The position numbers were made by a program, and so were the translations under genes. Below are positions 1 through 14,293 of a stretch of DNA of 64,000 nucleotides, piece by piece. Numbering within the stretch: the stretch's first letter is position 1; every line of letters begins with the position of its first letter. The stretch comes from Castanea sativa (Eukaryota > Streptophyta > Magnoliopsida > Fagales > Fagaceae), in NCBI RefSeq assembly GCF_040712315.1, contig NC_134013.1, forward strand, positions 13,613,001 to 13,677,000, read 5' to 3'. The notes under the pieces are model-generated. The model was not told where the DNA came from, searched no databases, and saw nothing but the letters and a program-made list of their open reading frames with translations.

Positions 1-3000
1 TTGATCAATGCATAATAAAAATAACATCAATAATAGACCTAGAAAATATTGTTTGCATTGTAAAAGATGGCAACTCTATAAGTAAATGTTGTTTATAACT
101 TAATGAATTTTGTTAAATTATGATGTTAAAAACATTAAGAAAAACTTCCAATTTTTTTTTTATAAAACAAGTAATTGATATTTTTGATAATTTTTTATAT
201 TTTCTATAAAAGTAGTATTAAAATAATTTATTAATAAATGCTCTTTCAAATTAACAACTTTTTTTTTTTTTGAAAATTCAAATTAACAACTTGCTGGATA
301 TAAAATTGGGTATGAAATTAAGGTGATTAACTATAGAATCATCAAAATATATCTTTTTTAGTCAAAAATTAAACGAAAGTTAATATATCATTTGAAACTG
401 TTAGAATAATAATAATGGAGCAATAAATTGTAATTCATCCTAATTATTTGCTGGGCTCCTTCAATTTAAATTAGGGCAGGCTATATGTACCTTAAAACAA
501 AATTAGGGTAGCCTAGATATTTACTGATACAGAATACGTTTCTCTGCACCTTCCAAACCGTATCTGTAGGCTCATGATTGAGGACTGACAGTGCTTTTAA
601 ATTATGTTAAAACGTTACCCACTCACATAGTATAGCGCGTAGTAAGGACATCCAATTATTATAAGAAAGAGAAAACCTTTTTATCTTTGAGAAAAATAAG
701 AAAGAGAAAACTTATTGACCTATTCTGTACTAAGTACAAACCCTATTAACCTAATCATCATAAATAGGTTGGTAAAAATGGTAAAAGTCACACCCACCTT
801 CTCTTTTTTCAGTACCACTACAGTAATTTTTTTTTTTTTTTCCACACTATCATACCCAATTTCACAATTTACAATTTACTTGGTGTCATTTTGTAATTAG
901 ATTTCAACAATTATACACCCATACAAGAATTTAATTAAAAAAATATTTGAGTGCACTAATAACAAATTTAAACATATTGTAAATTTGAGTGCAGAATTAG
1001 GTATGTCCCTCTAGACTTTTTTTTTTCCTAGCTTGTTTGAATTCTTAGAAGAAGACTATATATTTTTTCGTTCTTTTAATGATCTAGAAGAAGACTATCT
1101 GAGATCATGCAGATGTTACCAAATAAAAGCACTTTTCAGTGTGGTCAAACTTTCGAGTAGTTTTGATGGCCTTTCAGCTTTCTTAAGCGCTTGGCTTTGA
1201 GCCTAAATATCCGTATATTTTGCAGTTTCCTATTCCTCTTTATTCAACCTTTTCAGGCAATGAGTTTTTGAAATTAGTCAAATGTATGACTCGGTGAGAG
1301 CGAAATAATAGAAAAGTTGATTGTTGGGGACGATTTTCTTGGTCTGGAACAGCTATCTTTGTTTAGTTTAGAGCTCTCCTTCGATGAACATAGTCACATA
1401 CCATAATATTTTTCTTTCCTTTTGTTCAAATGGTATTGTATAATTTAATTCAAACCCTACATGATTATATTAGATAAGCGTGATAACATGCATTAATTAT
1501 TGCCTAAAAAGTATAACTACTTTAAAAGCCCAGCTTAGTGTAATGCCTAACCTTTTTTTTTTCCTCCCTTTATTTTGCTTATCAATATATAATTATATAT
1601 GTATAGTAGTCCCTTAAAATATATATATATATATGTATGTATAGTTTTTTAAAATAATTTTACTTAAAAAAAAATATGTTTAGGCCATTTTTTATTTGTT
1701 GAAAGTGAATAAATACTATTACACCTAATAATTGGTATATATCAACAAATAAGTTAAATCATTTTTTTCTACTAAAAAAAATAAAGTTAAATAATTTTTT
1801 TTTAAAGCTAACCCAAACTCAATGATACTATTACTGCATGTGTAACACACTATATACATCATTATAAATTATGGATCAGCTCCATTGGTTTGACCATTAG
1901 AATTTTGATTTGTCTTAGATTCTGCTTATGCAAAAAGTTTTATCCTCTTTCGATATAAAGTTGATAAAAAGTTTCTCAAAAAAAAAAAAGTTAACAAAAA
2001 AAAAGATCTCGTTTTTTGTAGAAAACTATAAGCTTTTTTTTTTTTTTTTCTTTTTGAGAAAGTGTAGAAAACTATAAGCTAAGCAAAGAGAAAGAACTCC
2101 AAGAACTCCCCAATTCTAACGGACAAAATCCATGTTTGAAACCTCATAAAAAAAATAACTGTGTTCTGACTGTCTATATATTCCTGCACGTGAAATTAGA
2201 TCCATATTTTAAGAACACAACAGAACAATAAAGATAAAGAATCACAGTAAAAGGAAGAGAGACCTTGAACTTCTAATATGATGATTGTCCCCATGAAGTT
2301 ATTACGACAACCCTCAGAGACAAATGATGTTTGTTGCTTTTAATTCTATCTTTCACCAAAACGAAACTATATCAGCATAAACCTTTTTTCTTTTTTTCTT
2401 TTTCCTTTTTGATGCGATATATCAGCAGACTTTAAAGTCACTACTAACGCATGCTGTGCCTACCAATCAATTATGGATGCAAACTATAATACTCTATATT
2501 CTTAGGTAGTGGTCACCTTATCTTTTTCTAATGAACTAAACGGCGCTATTTGTCACCGTGTAAGGAAAGGTGTTATCTTTTTCCAATATTTTTCATCTTT
2601 CCCCTCTATTTTACAAATAAATTTGTTAAATTATGTATAAATTTTACTTAACTACCCTTTTCATATTCTTAAAACTTTGTAGAATCATTGATTTAAAATA
2701 TTAATGTTTTATTTTTTTTTTATCATGTATAAACTTTTGGAGTATTGAAAACACACGTTCCCAAAAATATATAAGTAAATCTTTATATGGCCAAGAACTT
2801 TGTAATTTGGCTAGTTAGCAATTTTTGATGTTCTTAACGGAGAAATTCAATATTCAAATTCCTTCTTCTCATTTTAACTACGAATTATATGATAATAAAA
2901 AATATTTATGTGAAAAAAAAATTATCTTCCAAAATACACTTTCATCTTGCATTTATAGTTCTTTTGAGCAATGCATTTAGATTGTTAGGGATATAGGAAT

Positions 3001-5086
3001 GCATGAATTTTTTTTATAAGAAGAAAATATATGATTTTTGTGGTTAAAAGTTTGGAACATTTTCTATTTTGTCATCCATAAACAAAAGAAGATTTTTTCA
3101 TTTATTTTTTTGTCATTTTACATTTCTTATAATGCGTTATATATTTTAAGGCAAATAAAAGTGACATTTATTATTTAATTTATTTAAAATTAATTAATTA
3201 ATTTTTATGTTTTCTAAAATTATTATTATACTCTATTGTGTAATCTTAAATTTCTTTAACCAAAAACTTAATTTTAAAATGTTTAAAGAATGTTAATTAT
3301 AATAAATACAATTTCAAGGATAATCTTATACAGTCTTACACATGACTTATTGAAAGAAATATTTTTTTAAATCATTTAAAACCGACTTCATGAATTATAT
3401 TGTATCATGTTACAAATATGGTTCGGCGTGTAAAAATTATTCATATATTTAGTTTGACCCCTAAAAAAATCTCCCTCTAAGACACTTGCTTTTAAATGAA
3501 TCAATTCTTTCTATTCGACCATCTAGAAGAGTTCTTTTCAAACCAAAAAAAAAAAAGAGGAAAAGAGAGAGAGAGAGAGGATAATTTAGAAGAGTTAGAA
3601 AAGTAATAATACTCCAATCACATAATTTTGAAAATTTTAATTTGAGCCTAGACTCATCTCATGTTCTGCGAGCATGCTCAGAATTTTTCTTTAAATAATT
3701 TCATTTCTATAATGCATTTTCTATTCAGAATAAGTAACAGTGACGTGGAAAAGTTAAAAATTTCAGTACTTTCGTATAAATTTAAGTGATTAGATGTTAT
3801 AAACTTATAATTATGGATAAAATTGGTATAAAATTAGTTTCTTATTCAGTAAAATTGTTTTACCTCTTGCCATTTTAACTTTTATTCCAATTTGTCTTCT
3901 TTTTTTTTTTTTTTTTTGGAGATCAATTTGTCTTTTAAACGTTCTCCATTTTTTTTTTTTTGGAAAATTTAATATAAATCGGGATAATTTTGATATAGTA
4001 AAAAGTAGAGATCAAAAAGATTTTTCCAATTATAAATAGTTAAATACAAACCATAACAAATTTAACGCTAAACTAACTACATCAAATATGGATTAAAAAG
4101 AAACTTATTGTTATCTTAATTTAATAAAACAAAATGTTTACGCTATAAATTCAAATCCTATAATATTTATAAAAATAAAATAAAATAAACTAACGGATAT
4201 TTTAATGAGAATTAAAAGTTGGTAGAGTTGAGTTGTAACAGTACTTTTCGGTAATCATCACTGAATGGATTGGGCTCAGATTGGAAGGATGGAGATTGGA
4301 GAGCAGCTAGTACCCAAGTCAAAAGGCCTGATGAAATGAGGTTGGATTTGTTTGGGCCAACTCATTTGATTATTGAGCAGATTGGCCTGTAATGGTGGAC
4401 CACGTTAACCAATATAATTGACTTGCTTTAGATTTGGTTTTCTTTACGACCAAGAACATGAGTTTTTAGGGGGGACAAGAACTTGTCAACTTGGTCCTTG
4501 AAAGCTTTGTATCATTCCAAAATTTATTCAGTATTTCTGAAACAATATTCCCTCTTCAGTTCCACTACAAATTGTCTGTAAATTTGTGAGAAAAGATTGC
4601 TCTAGATTTCAGAGTACTTGGTTAGTGGGTTAAGACTTAAGACGGTCTGCCTCTTTGACAATTGAACAGTGATAGAAAGAGAAGAAAAAAAAAATCAGAA
4701 GCAATCTAGTAAAAAAATTTTAAAAACAAAACAAAAGGCGATATGTCATCTTAAGGTAAAACATAAAACTGATAAGGCAATATACTCTCTTCCATTCGTA
4801 TTTTTACAATTTTTATTTTTTACCTCCACTATCATGTTTTAAAATGTGGATATTTTCACATCAATTGTGAATATTGATATAAAATAGTAAACATAGTTAC
4901 ATAAATGATTATAAAATGATATTTTTCCAAACTGATATGCGTTATGGAGTTTTTTAAGAGTGGGGAAGGATGAAATTGATTAACCCAAGGGCTTTTTATT
5001 GTTGGATTTTGTTAACAAATGCGTTAAGATGCATGTAATAATTTATTAAATAATGTTGTTATACATTTTGCAAAAAATAAAATCAA

Positions 5087-5145
<59 letters not shown>

Positions 5146-5640
5146 CTTTAGGAGCAATAGGAGCGCCAAATCCGGAAGCTTTTCCAAAAAATTTGATCTT
5201 GGCATGGTGTCAAAAGTAATCAACAGAAGAATCATCACCAATGGGTAAAACAATAATAATATTTTTAACTATAGGTGAATACATCATTAGTATTAGTTTT
5301 GGTGCAAGCCGGACAAGTAGAAACATCAATGGAGTGCCAGATATGCCAAATATATATATAATAAATTTGTGCGTGTAAACCAATGAATCATTATCAAGAG
5401 TTTTTTTTTTAAGTATACATTATAGCTCATAATTAAGTATTTATTAATCTTTAACTTGTGCCGTTGGGCACTCGTTAATATGACTTCCTCTTCTTCTTGT
5501 TCTTCTCTTTTAATTTTTTATTTTTTTGTAAAAACGGCTGAGCTACAAGAGTAACAAGACTCGCAATTAATTTTAAATTTATTCTTACCTTTTTTGTTTC
5601 TAACTTCTCCAACCTGATTGCTTAAATAAATCGGTCTGCT
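1..5640. other. gene-free AT-rich intergenic DNA
   Basis: I see no coding region here. Open frames are short and made of low-complexity AT-rich codons. The stretch holds many poly-A and poly-T runs, a GA run near 3560-3580, and a long (AT)n tract listed separately. It lies about 6 kb from the nearest recognised gene end and looks like decayed repeat DNA without a family I can name. Confidence 0.6.
5089..5142. repeat. (TA)n microsatellite
   Basis: An uninterrupted TA dinucleotide tract of about 54 bases. Tracts this long are unstable in length and are common in plant intergenic DNA. Confidence 0.95.
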
Positions 5641-5749
5641 ATTGGGCCAAGATGCTTATAACCACCACTCAACTAAAATGGAATCGTTATTTCTCTCTGT
5701 TACCACCTCAAATTCCGAGGATGGAGCAATCATACCTCTAAAACTGACC

Positions 5750-6540
5750 CAGATGATGAAGGTACTTAGTCCATTGTCCAAGATTTGACAATGTCTCCTG
5801 GTTACCTGGTACATAGTATTAGTAACATGAAGATCAGTGCAGGCAGATTATGTTCGACAGTTGAAAATCCCTGAAAACGCGAATCTCTCAAGAACCAGTG
5901 AGCATGGTCCAACCATCCAATATTGATTTGGTTTTGTTGCATTATAGAAACAATGGTGAAGATTTTCGCAAGACTTATAAAATATTTTGATGTCTTACAG
6001 AGGACATGAAAGCCAAACCTACAAGAGAAATTATGCAGGATGCTATCTTCCGTTGTGTAATTACTTGCTATTTGCACTACTTCCCTCATGACTGCTGACA
6101 TATGCTTCTATTTTTTTTTTTTTTACATAAAACATAAACAATAATAATAATGACAAAAAGTTATTATATTTGAGGAAAAGAATTTAAAGCTCAAATTCAG
6201 GAGCTTGAAATGCCGCTTTGATTAAATATCTCATCGTGCAACTATCTTGAAAGTGTTAAGTAGCTTAAGCCCTATCCAAGTTCTGAGTGCATTGTTTTCA
6301 CTCTCATAATTGCTTTCCGGTTTCAAAGCTGCTTTTACTCCAAAAATACATCTGCTTCAACAGCCCCATCATGCAATCTGATGAGCCAAACTCAAGTGCA
6401 ATGCATATGCTGTGGTCTTCCGGCCAGGTTCATGACTGCTTTTAAGAACTCGAAGCACTCAATGACATATTTCCTCTGAAAGTAGTTTTTGAATTCATAT
6501 CATTCATTTTCTACTATGACTCCATTGGCCAAAACAGTTG
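5750..6540 (-). pseudogene. possible decayed coding relic, unidentified
   Basis: Base composition here is more balanced than in the flanks. The minus strand shows several short open blocks with protein-like composition, for example about 6101-5802 and a block near 6510-6410, broken by stops and frame changes. I do not recognise a family. No splice sites join the blocks convincingly. It could be a gene fragment, part of a transposed copy, or chance. Confidence 0.2.
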
Positions 6541-7100
6541 AGATTTATATTAGATAAAATTTGCATCATCTCCCTTTCAAACTTTACAAAAAAAAGCAGG
6601 TCCTAGCTACCTCCATTCTTTCGGAACTGCTTACCTATCAAGGCAACTCAGCAAGTGTTAGCAATCTCTCAAAGGTTGCTTTCAAACACACCTACTTCGT
6701 AGTTTGAAACTGGGCACTAAGCAATATAAAGGGGGAAAAAAAAAGATTCCTGCAACATAGATGAATGACTACTACTTGCTGAGAGTTGCAGATGGGAAGT
6801 GGTTTATGATGATGCATCTGACAACTGATAACCATCACTCCACATGAACCATCCACCCACACACACAAAAACTATGTACCAGATGCAAGCTACATAAAGA
6901 ATCTCTGACTATGTTATTATAAGAGAATAAACACGATTGTGTTTCTAATCTTAAGTACCAATCAAGCTACAAATGTGTCTGTCAGCTGCATTTGACAGAC
7001 AAGTTATCTCAAACTGATTCAGAAGCATGCCAGATTCCATGAAGGCACTGAGATTCCCATACTGTATGGTGTATACTCGTAATTCTACATCATTAAAAAG

Positions 7101-10100
7101 TTACTTTTCTAACTTCTCATCTAGAGCGTACCTCAAACTCTTTACAGCATGATGAGTCCTTCTACTAGGGCTTCCAGTTGTTTGACTAGAAAGGAATGCT
7201 GGTATTGTGAATGGAGAAGCACATGGTGAATGTTGATTTGAGAAGGGGCTCTGTGACATCCACTTCTGTTTGGGAAGAGAACAACCAAACCTTTCCCGGT
7301 CATACAGAGAAGTTGACTCTGCTGCTGCTGCTGCACGTTGCTTGGTGGCATCATCTACATATAGGAGATCATCAATCCTTGCCATTATGTTGAAGGCTAA
7401 GCTTTCCATCACTCTGGAATAGCTCTCAAGGATTGACTGCCCAACATCCTGCAGCAGAGACAAAAATTAGTCTTCCCATTTAGCATATATGTTCTTTCAC
7501 TGTGTGTGATTTTGGAGGAGAAGGGAGTGTGAGGAGTTGTAGAGGCACTTCATAAAAAAAGTTTTCAAGTTCCTCAATTGGTCCATGAGGACCTGTATCA
7601 TGCCTGCATACAATCCTGAAATGCATTACCTACTAATGTCCTGCAACATTAGTTTTCATTTTGTCAATGTTCATGTCTGAAAATGCCACAAAAGATGCTA
7701 CGATGGCATGAGTTGAGGATAATATTTGCAAAAGAGATCTCTTTGTTGGGATGACATCACATGGTATATATTACATTGCTCAAATTGATATGCTGACCAG
7801 AGATACTATTGATACCTAAACAAAACAACCATCACAAAACACAGAAAGAGGATGACAAAAACTGTAAGTCTCAAATGAAGATAAATGCTTAGGAGCTACA
7901 CCTTATTATACTGAATCTTGCTCATGTCCAAAGCAGTCTGTGGGAGGCCAGGGAACCGTAGCCTCAAATTCTGTAAGAGGGTCTCAGCCCGGTATGCTAG
8001 AAGCTTACTCTTTTCTATATCACCTACAAAGCCCTTAACCTTGCCACCCCATGATGACTTTCCAGCCTTTGCATGAATTGAATGACCTTTCGGATACTTC
8101 TGCCTCCAAATGTGCACTGCAGCCTCAATCCTGTTTGCTATATCCAGAGTGGTGTACTCTGATGAAAGGTCTAAATAGTCAAGAAGACACTCGGGGGAGA
8201 ATTGCTCGGCAGTAATGTAACGATATATGATTTCTCCTAAACAAGCTTTTCCACTCTGAAAAATTAGTAGAAATCATGATGTGGTAAAGAATGAGAAAAA
8301 TGAAGAGAAAATATACTAAACAAGTTAATTTCTTGAGCTGTAACAAGCTCTTTGGAAGATAAAAATCTAATTGCCCTTAAAATCAATAGACAAGAGAAAT
8401 CCTATACTAGTCCATGATGCATGAATCATTAACAGAGAATATAATTAAGATCCTAAAATGATTGCATGATAAAGAATCTAACAAGACTAGGCAGATTGCA
8501 ACTTGAGATTACCTAGTGCATCCAACTACAAACCTCCTTTAGTGGGAGAGATAAATTGGAAAAATAGAACAGTGCTTACATAAATTACCATCATCCAAGG
8601 AAGTTTAAGGAGAAAAATAAATTAAAATTAAGATTTATTCTGTACATAATTTGAATGAATGAAATGATCTTGCCATGAAATATGGGTATGTAGACATGCA
8701 GAGACAGTTTGAATAGAAAGACAATGTCTCTTGATTTATTTCAAAATCATAACTACATGTATCTAGCTAGAAAGAAAGAAATTGCGTTGTCCACCAAAGG
8801 ATAAAACAAAAAGACTATCATACAATCATGGAGAATTGGCATTGCATTTTCTTCTCATCCAAAACATATCAAAGATCTTATCATGGCAAGGGCAAGGGCA
8901 AGCACACCACCAAAGGCAATTCAGAAGACCAACATATGCATGACTTAGATTTTTTTATGTAGTGACAGAGTATAGGAAATATTTACAAGCATAGGTTGCA
9001 CTTGATTTCAGAATGTAAGCTCTAGGTTCAGGAAAAGGAGACAAATTCTCAACATTAAGAACCTCATGTAGGGAGAAAATCCCCATAATCCAGACAAAGA
9101 AACTTGTCATCAAAATTTTAATGCCATTATTACCAATATGGAGATAAATTTAAAAGGTCACATACTCAAGCATCTGCATCTCTCACTATTAAACAACAAT
9201 AAATCAAGGTCACATTTTAACAGGAAGACCGTAAACTGAGCTGATCTCATATTAATATCATTATAACTCAAGATTATCAAACAAATGAAGCCTCGTAGCT
9301 AACTGGATTCGATCCGAATGATTTGAATGAGTCACATATTTACTAAAATGAGAACAAACTAAAATCTACTTGATAATGGTAGGACCGTAGGAACTTCATT
9401 GCTTGCTTACTAGTGTTTTTCAAGTACCACATTACCAACACCTATGCCTCTGCATATGTGTATGATAGTACTTGCACTTGTGTCCAAAGTGACTAATAAT
9501 TTGTGAAGGATTGTGTTCACTGGAAGTCTGGAACCACAAAAAGATTTAGAGAATGTTAATCTAATAAGAGTAACAGTTAACCATCCCGCCATTCCTGTCT
9601 TAAGGGAAAAATAACCTGTATATGAAGAAATTTCTGCAACCCAACAGTAGTTTTAACTGATACAGCCTTCAAAGAAAAAAAATGTAGTTAACCATGGGCA
9701 TGTCTTTGCTCACATGTTGCAAAAAAATCTAACTGTATAGAGTTTTATGTCCCTTAAAAATGTAATTTATCAGAAGCTAAACACTCTGTAATTCTCCAAA
9801 TTACTTTACTAAATATAAGTGAATCAGTAAATCTCAGTAAAAATTCTCTATTATACTAACTACCATGAATAAATTGCAACAATCTATTCAACTTATCAAA
9901 ATTAATGATGGTAGAAGGTCTAGACCTTGTTACATCTGCAAATCGTTGAAGAGTTGTTCACCTAATATTCATACCTGACTCACAACCCATGTATTTTAGT
10001 AGGAGAATACAACTTTAAAACAGAACAGAGTCCTATACCTTGGGCAAGCTGTCCAAGTAAGCAACTGGGATATCCATCTCAGCCAGAACACTGCTATTAA

Positions 10101-11955
10101 TTGCCAAGGCAGCCTTAAGGATCTGATTTGTGCATTCCCTGGAGTGCTGCAATTTTTTCCTTACATCTTCAGATAAGCCATTTGGTGGGACCTTAGGGAA
10201 GGGGAGCCACCATTTCTCTTCCTGCCTAATTGAAGGTCTAATAGGGGATGTAGATAAATGATATGTATCTATGTCATTAGTTCCAGCTACAATTATCCCA
10301 CGATCAACATAATAAAACTCAGAATCGTGAAACCCATCAAGAATGCCAAGCAGCATTGCATCTAGTTTTTTGAGTGCTGGAAGGTTCACATATAGGTCCG
10401 AACGGGGCCGAGTTACCATAACCTCAAAGGTCCCACCACCTGGGAATTCTTGCACAGATGGAATGAGCTCTACAATGGAGTCACTCACACATAAAAGCCA
10501 TTCCATTTCTCGACACCACATTGATTTCTTCTGTGGAGCCAATGGCTCCAGCTTCCACAGCTCCCCAAACACAGTAGCTGCCACATATAATTCATGCTAA
10601 GAATATAAGCATACACAAAATAGAACAAAATCAACTAAGTCCACTGTTGAGAAAACCATTTAAAACACACAAAAAAAGGTTGTACCCAGTGCACAAAGCT
10701 CCCACTTTTGCAGGGTGTGGGAGAGGCAATTGGTAGTCAGCTCTAACCCCCCCCCCCCCCTCTTTTTTTGCACAAAAACTGAAGTTTCTAAAGCTAATGT
10801 TTTCTATCACATTTTGTTTCATCCCCCAAATAACAAAAACTCACAACAAATTACAGATGCATTAATCTTCTTCTTCTTCTTCTTCTTTTGCGCTTTTGAC
10901 AGACTCTTAGCACAACAAAGGGATAAAGTTAAGTAAAATCAATTATCATGTTCAAATATAAAGGAAGAAACAAACCAGAAAGATTTGTGATGGCATTAGA
11001 GATAGCAAGAGCGGTACAAACTCCCTTCCCACCGCCTGACATATCTTCTCCAAGCAGAAGCTTAGCAAACCGCTCTTTCATCAACTCTATTTCTGCAATC
11101 ACATAATACATAACTTCGGATTAAGCCCAACAAGTTGAAAGAAATTTAGTAACTTAACATTTTTGTTTTGTTTTTTTGTTCTTCTGGTTCACAACAAAAC
11201 CAAAGTAATCAGCTGAACTGAGGTCCTGAATCCTGAAGCTTATTTTAACCGAGTAAATTCCAGTTTTCCAGTTCTCCTAAGAGCTAAGCATGTTAAACTT
11301 TATCATATTAGGACACTTTGATCGTGAAGTTTTAAGTGACTATTTTTTAGTCCCTTGGATGACCGGCGATGACTTTAACTTAAGGAGTACAGAGAACTTT
11401 CGCCATCAAAACAGAATCAAAATGCAAACATAGTACAGATCCAATGTGTCATCGGATGTTGTAAGAAATACAACAACCGACATTGTAAGTAACACATTGG
11501 AGTAAAACTACGACAGAGTATAATACGAAACAGTCAAATCTTTGTACGGAAAAAAATTGAACCGTTCGATCTTCCAAAAATAAAAACTGAATCCAAATAT
11601 GACCGTTAAATTTTCCAAAAATAGATAACTCCAAGAAAGAGAAAAGAATTGGAAACAACTAACCAGTTAACTCTCTCTCCGGTTTCTCAGTCTCGTCCTC
11701 CGCCGGAATCACGACGTGTCTGCCGCCAATCACCGACAAAGTGACCGGAACCTGCGCCGGAAAAGCTGAATTATCGGAGAAGGCTGTTCCGGCGGCGAGC
11801 GGAGAAGGCTCTGAATCGCAATCGTGGTCGTAGTAAGGCCGACACAAAAAGCCACCACCGGAACTCTCGGACTCGCTGACGTCCGCACTGAGACTGTAGC
11901 TCTCGAAGCGCTCGCTCAATCGTTCGAGCTCATCTTCTGACGAAACACTCCCCAT
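7101..11955 (-). CDS. ROPGEF: Rop guanine nucleotide exchange factor (PRONE domain)
   Basis: Members of this plant-specific family load GTP onto ROP (Rho-of-plants) GTPases at the plasma membrane, downstream of receptor-like kinases, in polar growth and hormone signalling. Coding exons are 11955-11664, 11092-10976, 10577-10039, 8255-7902 and 7448-7101. All introns are GT-AG and the sum, 1650 nt, gives 549 residues, a usual RopGEF length. A serine- and acid-rich variable N terminus (about 1-90) precedes the PRONE core. The core shows the [20 protein letters not shown] block at the exon 1-2 boundary, [16 protein letters not shown], and the [10 protein letters not shown] motif near residue 259. 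The C-terminal tail after about 450 is short and variable. An in-frame ATG at 11988 would add 11 residues; I prefer 11955 because MGS-type starts are common in the family. Closest by eye to the RopGEF1 type, but the paralogue is not settled. Confidence 0.93.
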
Positions 11956-11988
11956 TTGATCAAGAAGATCAAACACAACGCGAATCAA

Positions 11989-13480
11989 GGATCATAATGA
12001 ACCGTACATTTTTTCCCTCAGATGATGATGATCGAATTATAGATTGAACTGTACACCAAATTTATGGTCTCTCAAAGTAAAGAGACTGAGCAGAGAGTGA
12101 AACAGAAAAGCAAATAAAGCTGATACTGCGGCTACTGGCACTGAGAGTGAGTGATACGTGCTTCTCTCTCCTTTTTCTCAACTGTGTTTGTTTCGCAATC
12201 ATGTGGTTTGATGAAATTGAAATTGCCGCTGGGTTTGCGTTAACAGCAGGGACCACCACGGAGACAGAGGAAGCTACTTCCTTTAATAAAATTGATGATA
12301 TGCCCATGTTGGGTTGTGGAGCGTGGAAGGCACAGCCTGGGGAATTTTTTTTTTGGGATTTTACTGTGTCAAATAGTAACATTTACGAAATTTTATATGA
12401 AAAAATAGAAAAGTTATCAACTTTTTTAATGTTTTTTTTATATATATAAAATAAAATTTCTATTTTAACTTAATTTAAGTGTATGTATAGGTGTAAAGTT
12501 TTTTTTTAGAAATTTGAATCTCGCCATTATTTTTACATTTTACAAGCACAAGCATTTATACTTATCGAATATCTATTGCACAAAGAATATACGATTATTG
12601 ACATTTTTTTAATTTTAGATAAAATATTTTTAAAAATAAATTATTAACGTGTATTTTTAATTTTAGGACACACGTTTATATAAATTTATTTTTAGTACTA
12701 GTGGGATGACAGTAATACACGCGCTGAGGTACCTTATGTAGCTTGCTATATAAGCTCGTGCTTGGCTTAGGTCAATGTACGGAGGGAAAATAATTTTATG
12801 GTTGGATTCTGCTAACTAGTTTTTAATGATAAGTGTTACTTGCTATAAATGATAGATCACCAGTTCGAGTTCGGAAATTAATTAATATAAAGCTTGACTT
12901 TCATATTCAACAAGTCATCGTAGAATACACATTCAGCAAAAAGATAAAAATAAATAAATAAGTCATCGTAGGTTACACACACAAAGGTTTTTAATTTTAC
13001 TATCCATGCGGTGGCGGTTTTAAAAATATTTTTTTAAGTGATTAAAAAATATTTAAATATATTAACATAAAAAAAACATATGATATGTGTTTCATAATTC
13101 CCTTCTGCTAACAAGATTAAAAGGCAAAAAGGAACTTATGAGAGTTAAAATGAAAATTGATGATGTTAATATGATAAAAATAAAATGAGAGAGAATCTAA
13201 ATTGATAATAGAGAGAGAAAATTGAGATAGTGAGAGAGACAGAGAGTAACAGATGATGTTGCAATTGTGAGTCAAGCCGCCAAAGAGAGCAAAGATATTG
13301 CGACTAAAAAGCCAAGGAGAGCGGAGCTCTTGGCATCAGCGAGATGAATTCATGACCACAATATCTTTATAAGTATCATTTTTTAGGAAAAATTAAATTT
13401 TGTGATGGGTTGAATGAGTTATGAATCTGAATAATTAGAGGTTTTATTTTTTGTTTTTTAATGAGCTTTTTGTTGAATCT
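11989..13480. other. RopGEF upstream region and AT-rich spacer
   Basis: The first 400 bases upstream of the RopGEF start are less AT-rich and probably hold its promoter and 5' leader, but I see no clear TATA box. Open frames on both strands at 12062-12449 overlap and lack protein-like composition. Beyond that the DNA is AT-rich with no recognisable gene. Confidence 0.4.
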
Positions 13481-13484
13481 TTTG

Positions 13485-13680
13485 TTCATTTGTTGTTATT
13501 TGGCCTAATCTTGTTGTTGTTTGAACTATTTTTATTGTTATTTAGGTTCATTTTTATTATTGTTATTTGAGTTTTTTTTTTTCATTTGTTGTTGTTTAAC
13601 CTAATCTTGTTGTTATTTGGGTTATTTTTGTTATTATTTAGGCTAATTTTATTATTGTTATTTGGGTTTTATATATTTTT
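13485..13680 (+). repeat. degenerate direct repeat, about 95-bp unit
   Basis: Two successive units share the order of TTTGTTGTTATTTGG-like, CTAATCTTGTTGTT-like, TATTTAGG-like and TTTTATTATTGTTATTTG motifs. The copies differ by substitutions and small indels. This looks like an old tandem duplication in T-rich DNA. Confidence 0.6.
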
Positions 13681-13741
13681 TTTATTTTTTGTTTAAAGGG
13701 TTATAGGATTATTTAATGGACCAATATAATTTTAATTGAGA

Positions 13742-13895
13742 AATGGTATGTCCACAACAATTTTACAACAAATCCTAGGGGACAAGCTTTTATGGATAGA
13801 TAAAAAAAGGAAAGTCAGCAGTGGGTCTAATTAAATACTAATAAGAATTTGTCACTTAAGATATGTTGTGAAAATATTGTAGATATAGCATTATT
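13742..13895. mobile_element. MITE with about 29-bp terminal inverted repeats
   Basis: The left end (GGTATGTCCACAACA..., near 13744-13771) is the imperfect reverse complement of the right end (...TGTTGTGAAAATATTG, near 13863-13893). The element is about 150 bp and non-coding, so it must have moved using another element's transposase. I did not establish target-site duplications. Confidence 0.65.
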
Positions 13896-14293
13896 ATATT
13901 TTTGTTAAACCCGAATTCTTGGGATTCTCAAGTTGGGGTGTTTAATGTTTAGACAAATCATGTTAGTTTGAAAATAATTATGCATATAATTTTTTTTCAA
14001 TTTTTGGGGGGGGAAGTTAGGGTGTTCATTTGAACACCCTAAAATGCATATGGAGCTGCCTTGCATCCATGAGTTTGAGATCTATATTTTTTTTAATAAA
14101 TTTGAATATAAAATAGGTACTCTTAATCTCAACCAAACCTATCTTTTTCTATTCTTAAATAAATACACCAAAATGAAGTAACTGGACCAAAATGCCTTGC
14201 CGATGTGGTTCAACAAAAGTGTAGTAACAAATGCTACACTTCAACTTTTAGATATTACTATACAAATTATAAAGTGCAATAGGGTTAACAAGT

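Noticed and set aside
10749..10760. Poly-C run in the second RopGEF intron, and similar C or G runs near 45724 and 55351
   Set aside because: These are simple homopolymer tracts within introns; nothing further can be supported.
12062..12449. Overlapping 100-codon open frames on both strands upstream of RopGEF
   Set aside because: They overlap in opposite strands, show no domain or splice context, and are best explained by the GC-richer promoter and leader of RopGEF.
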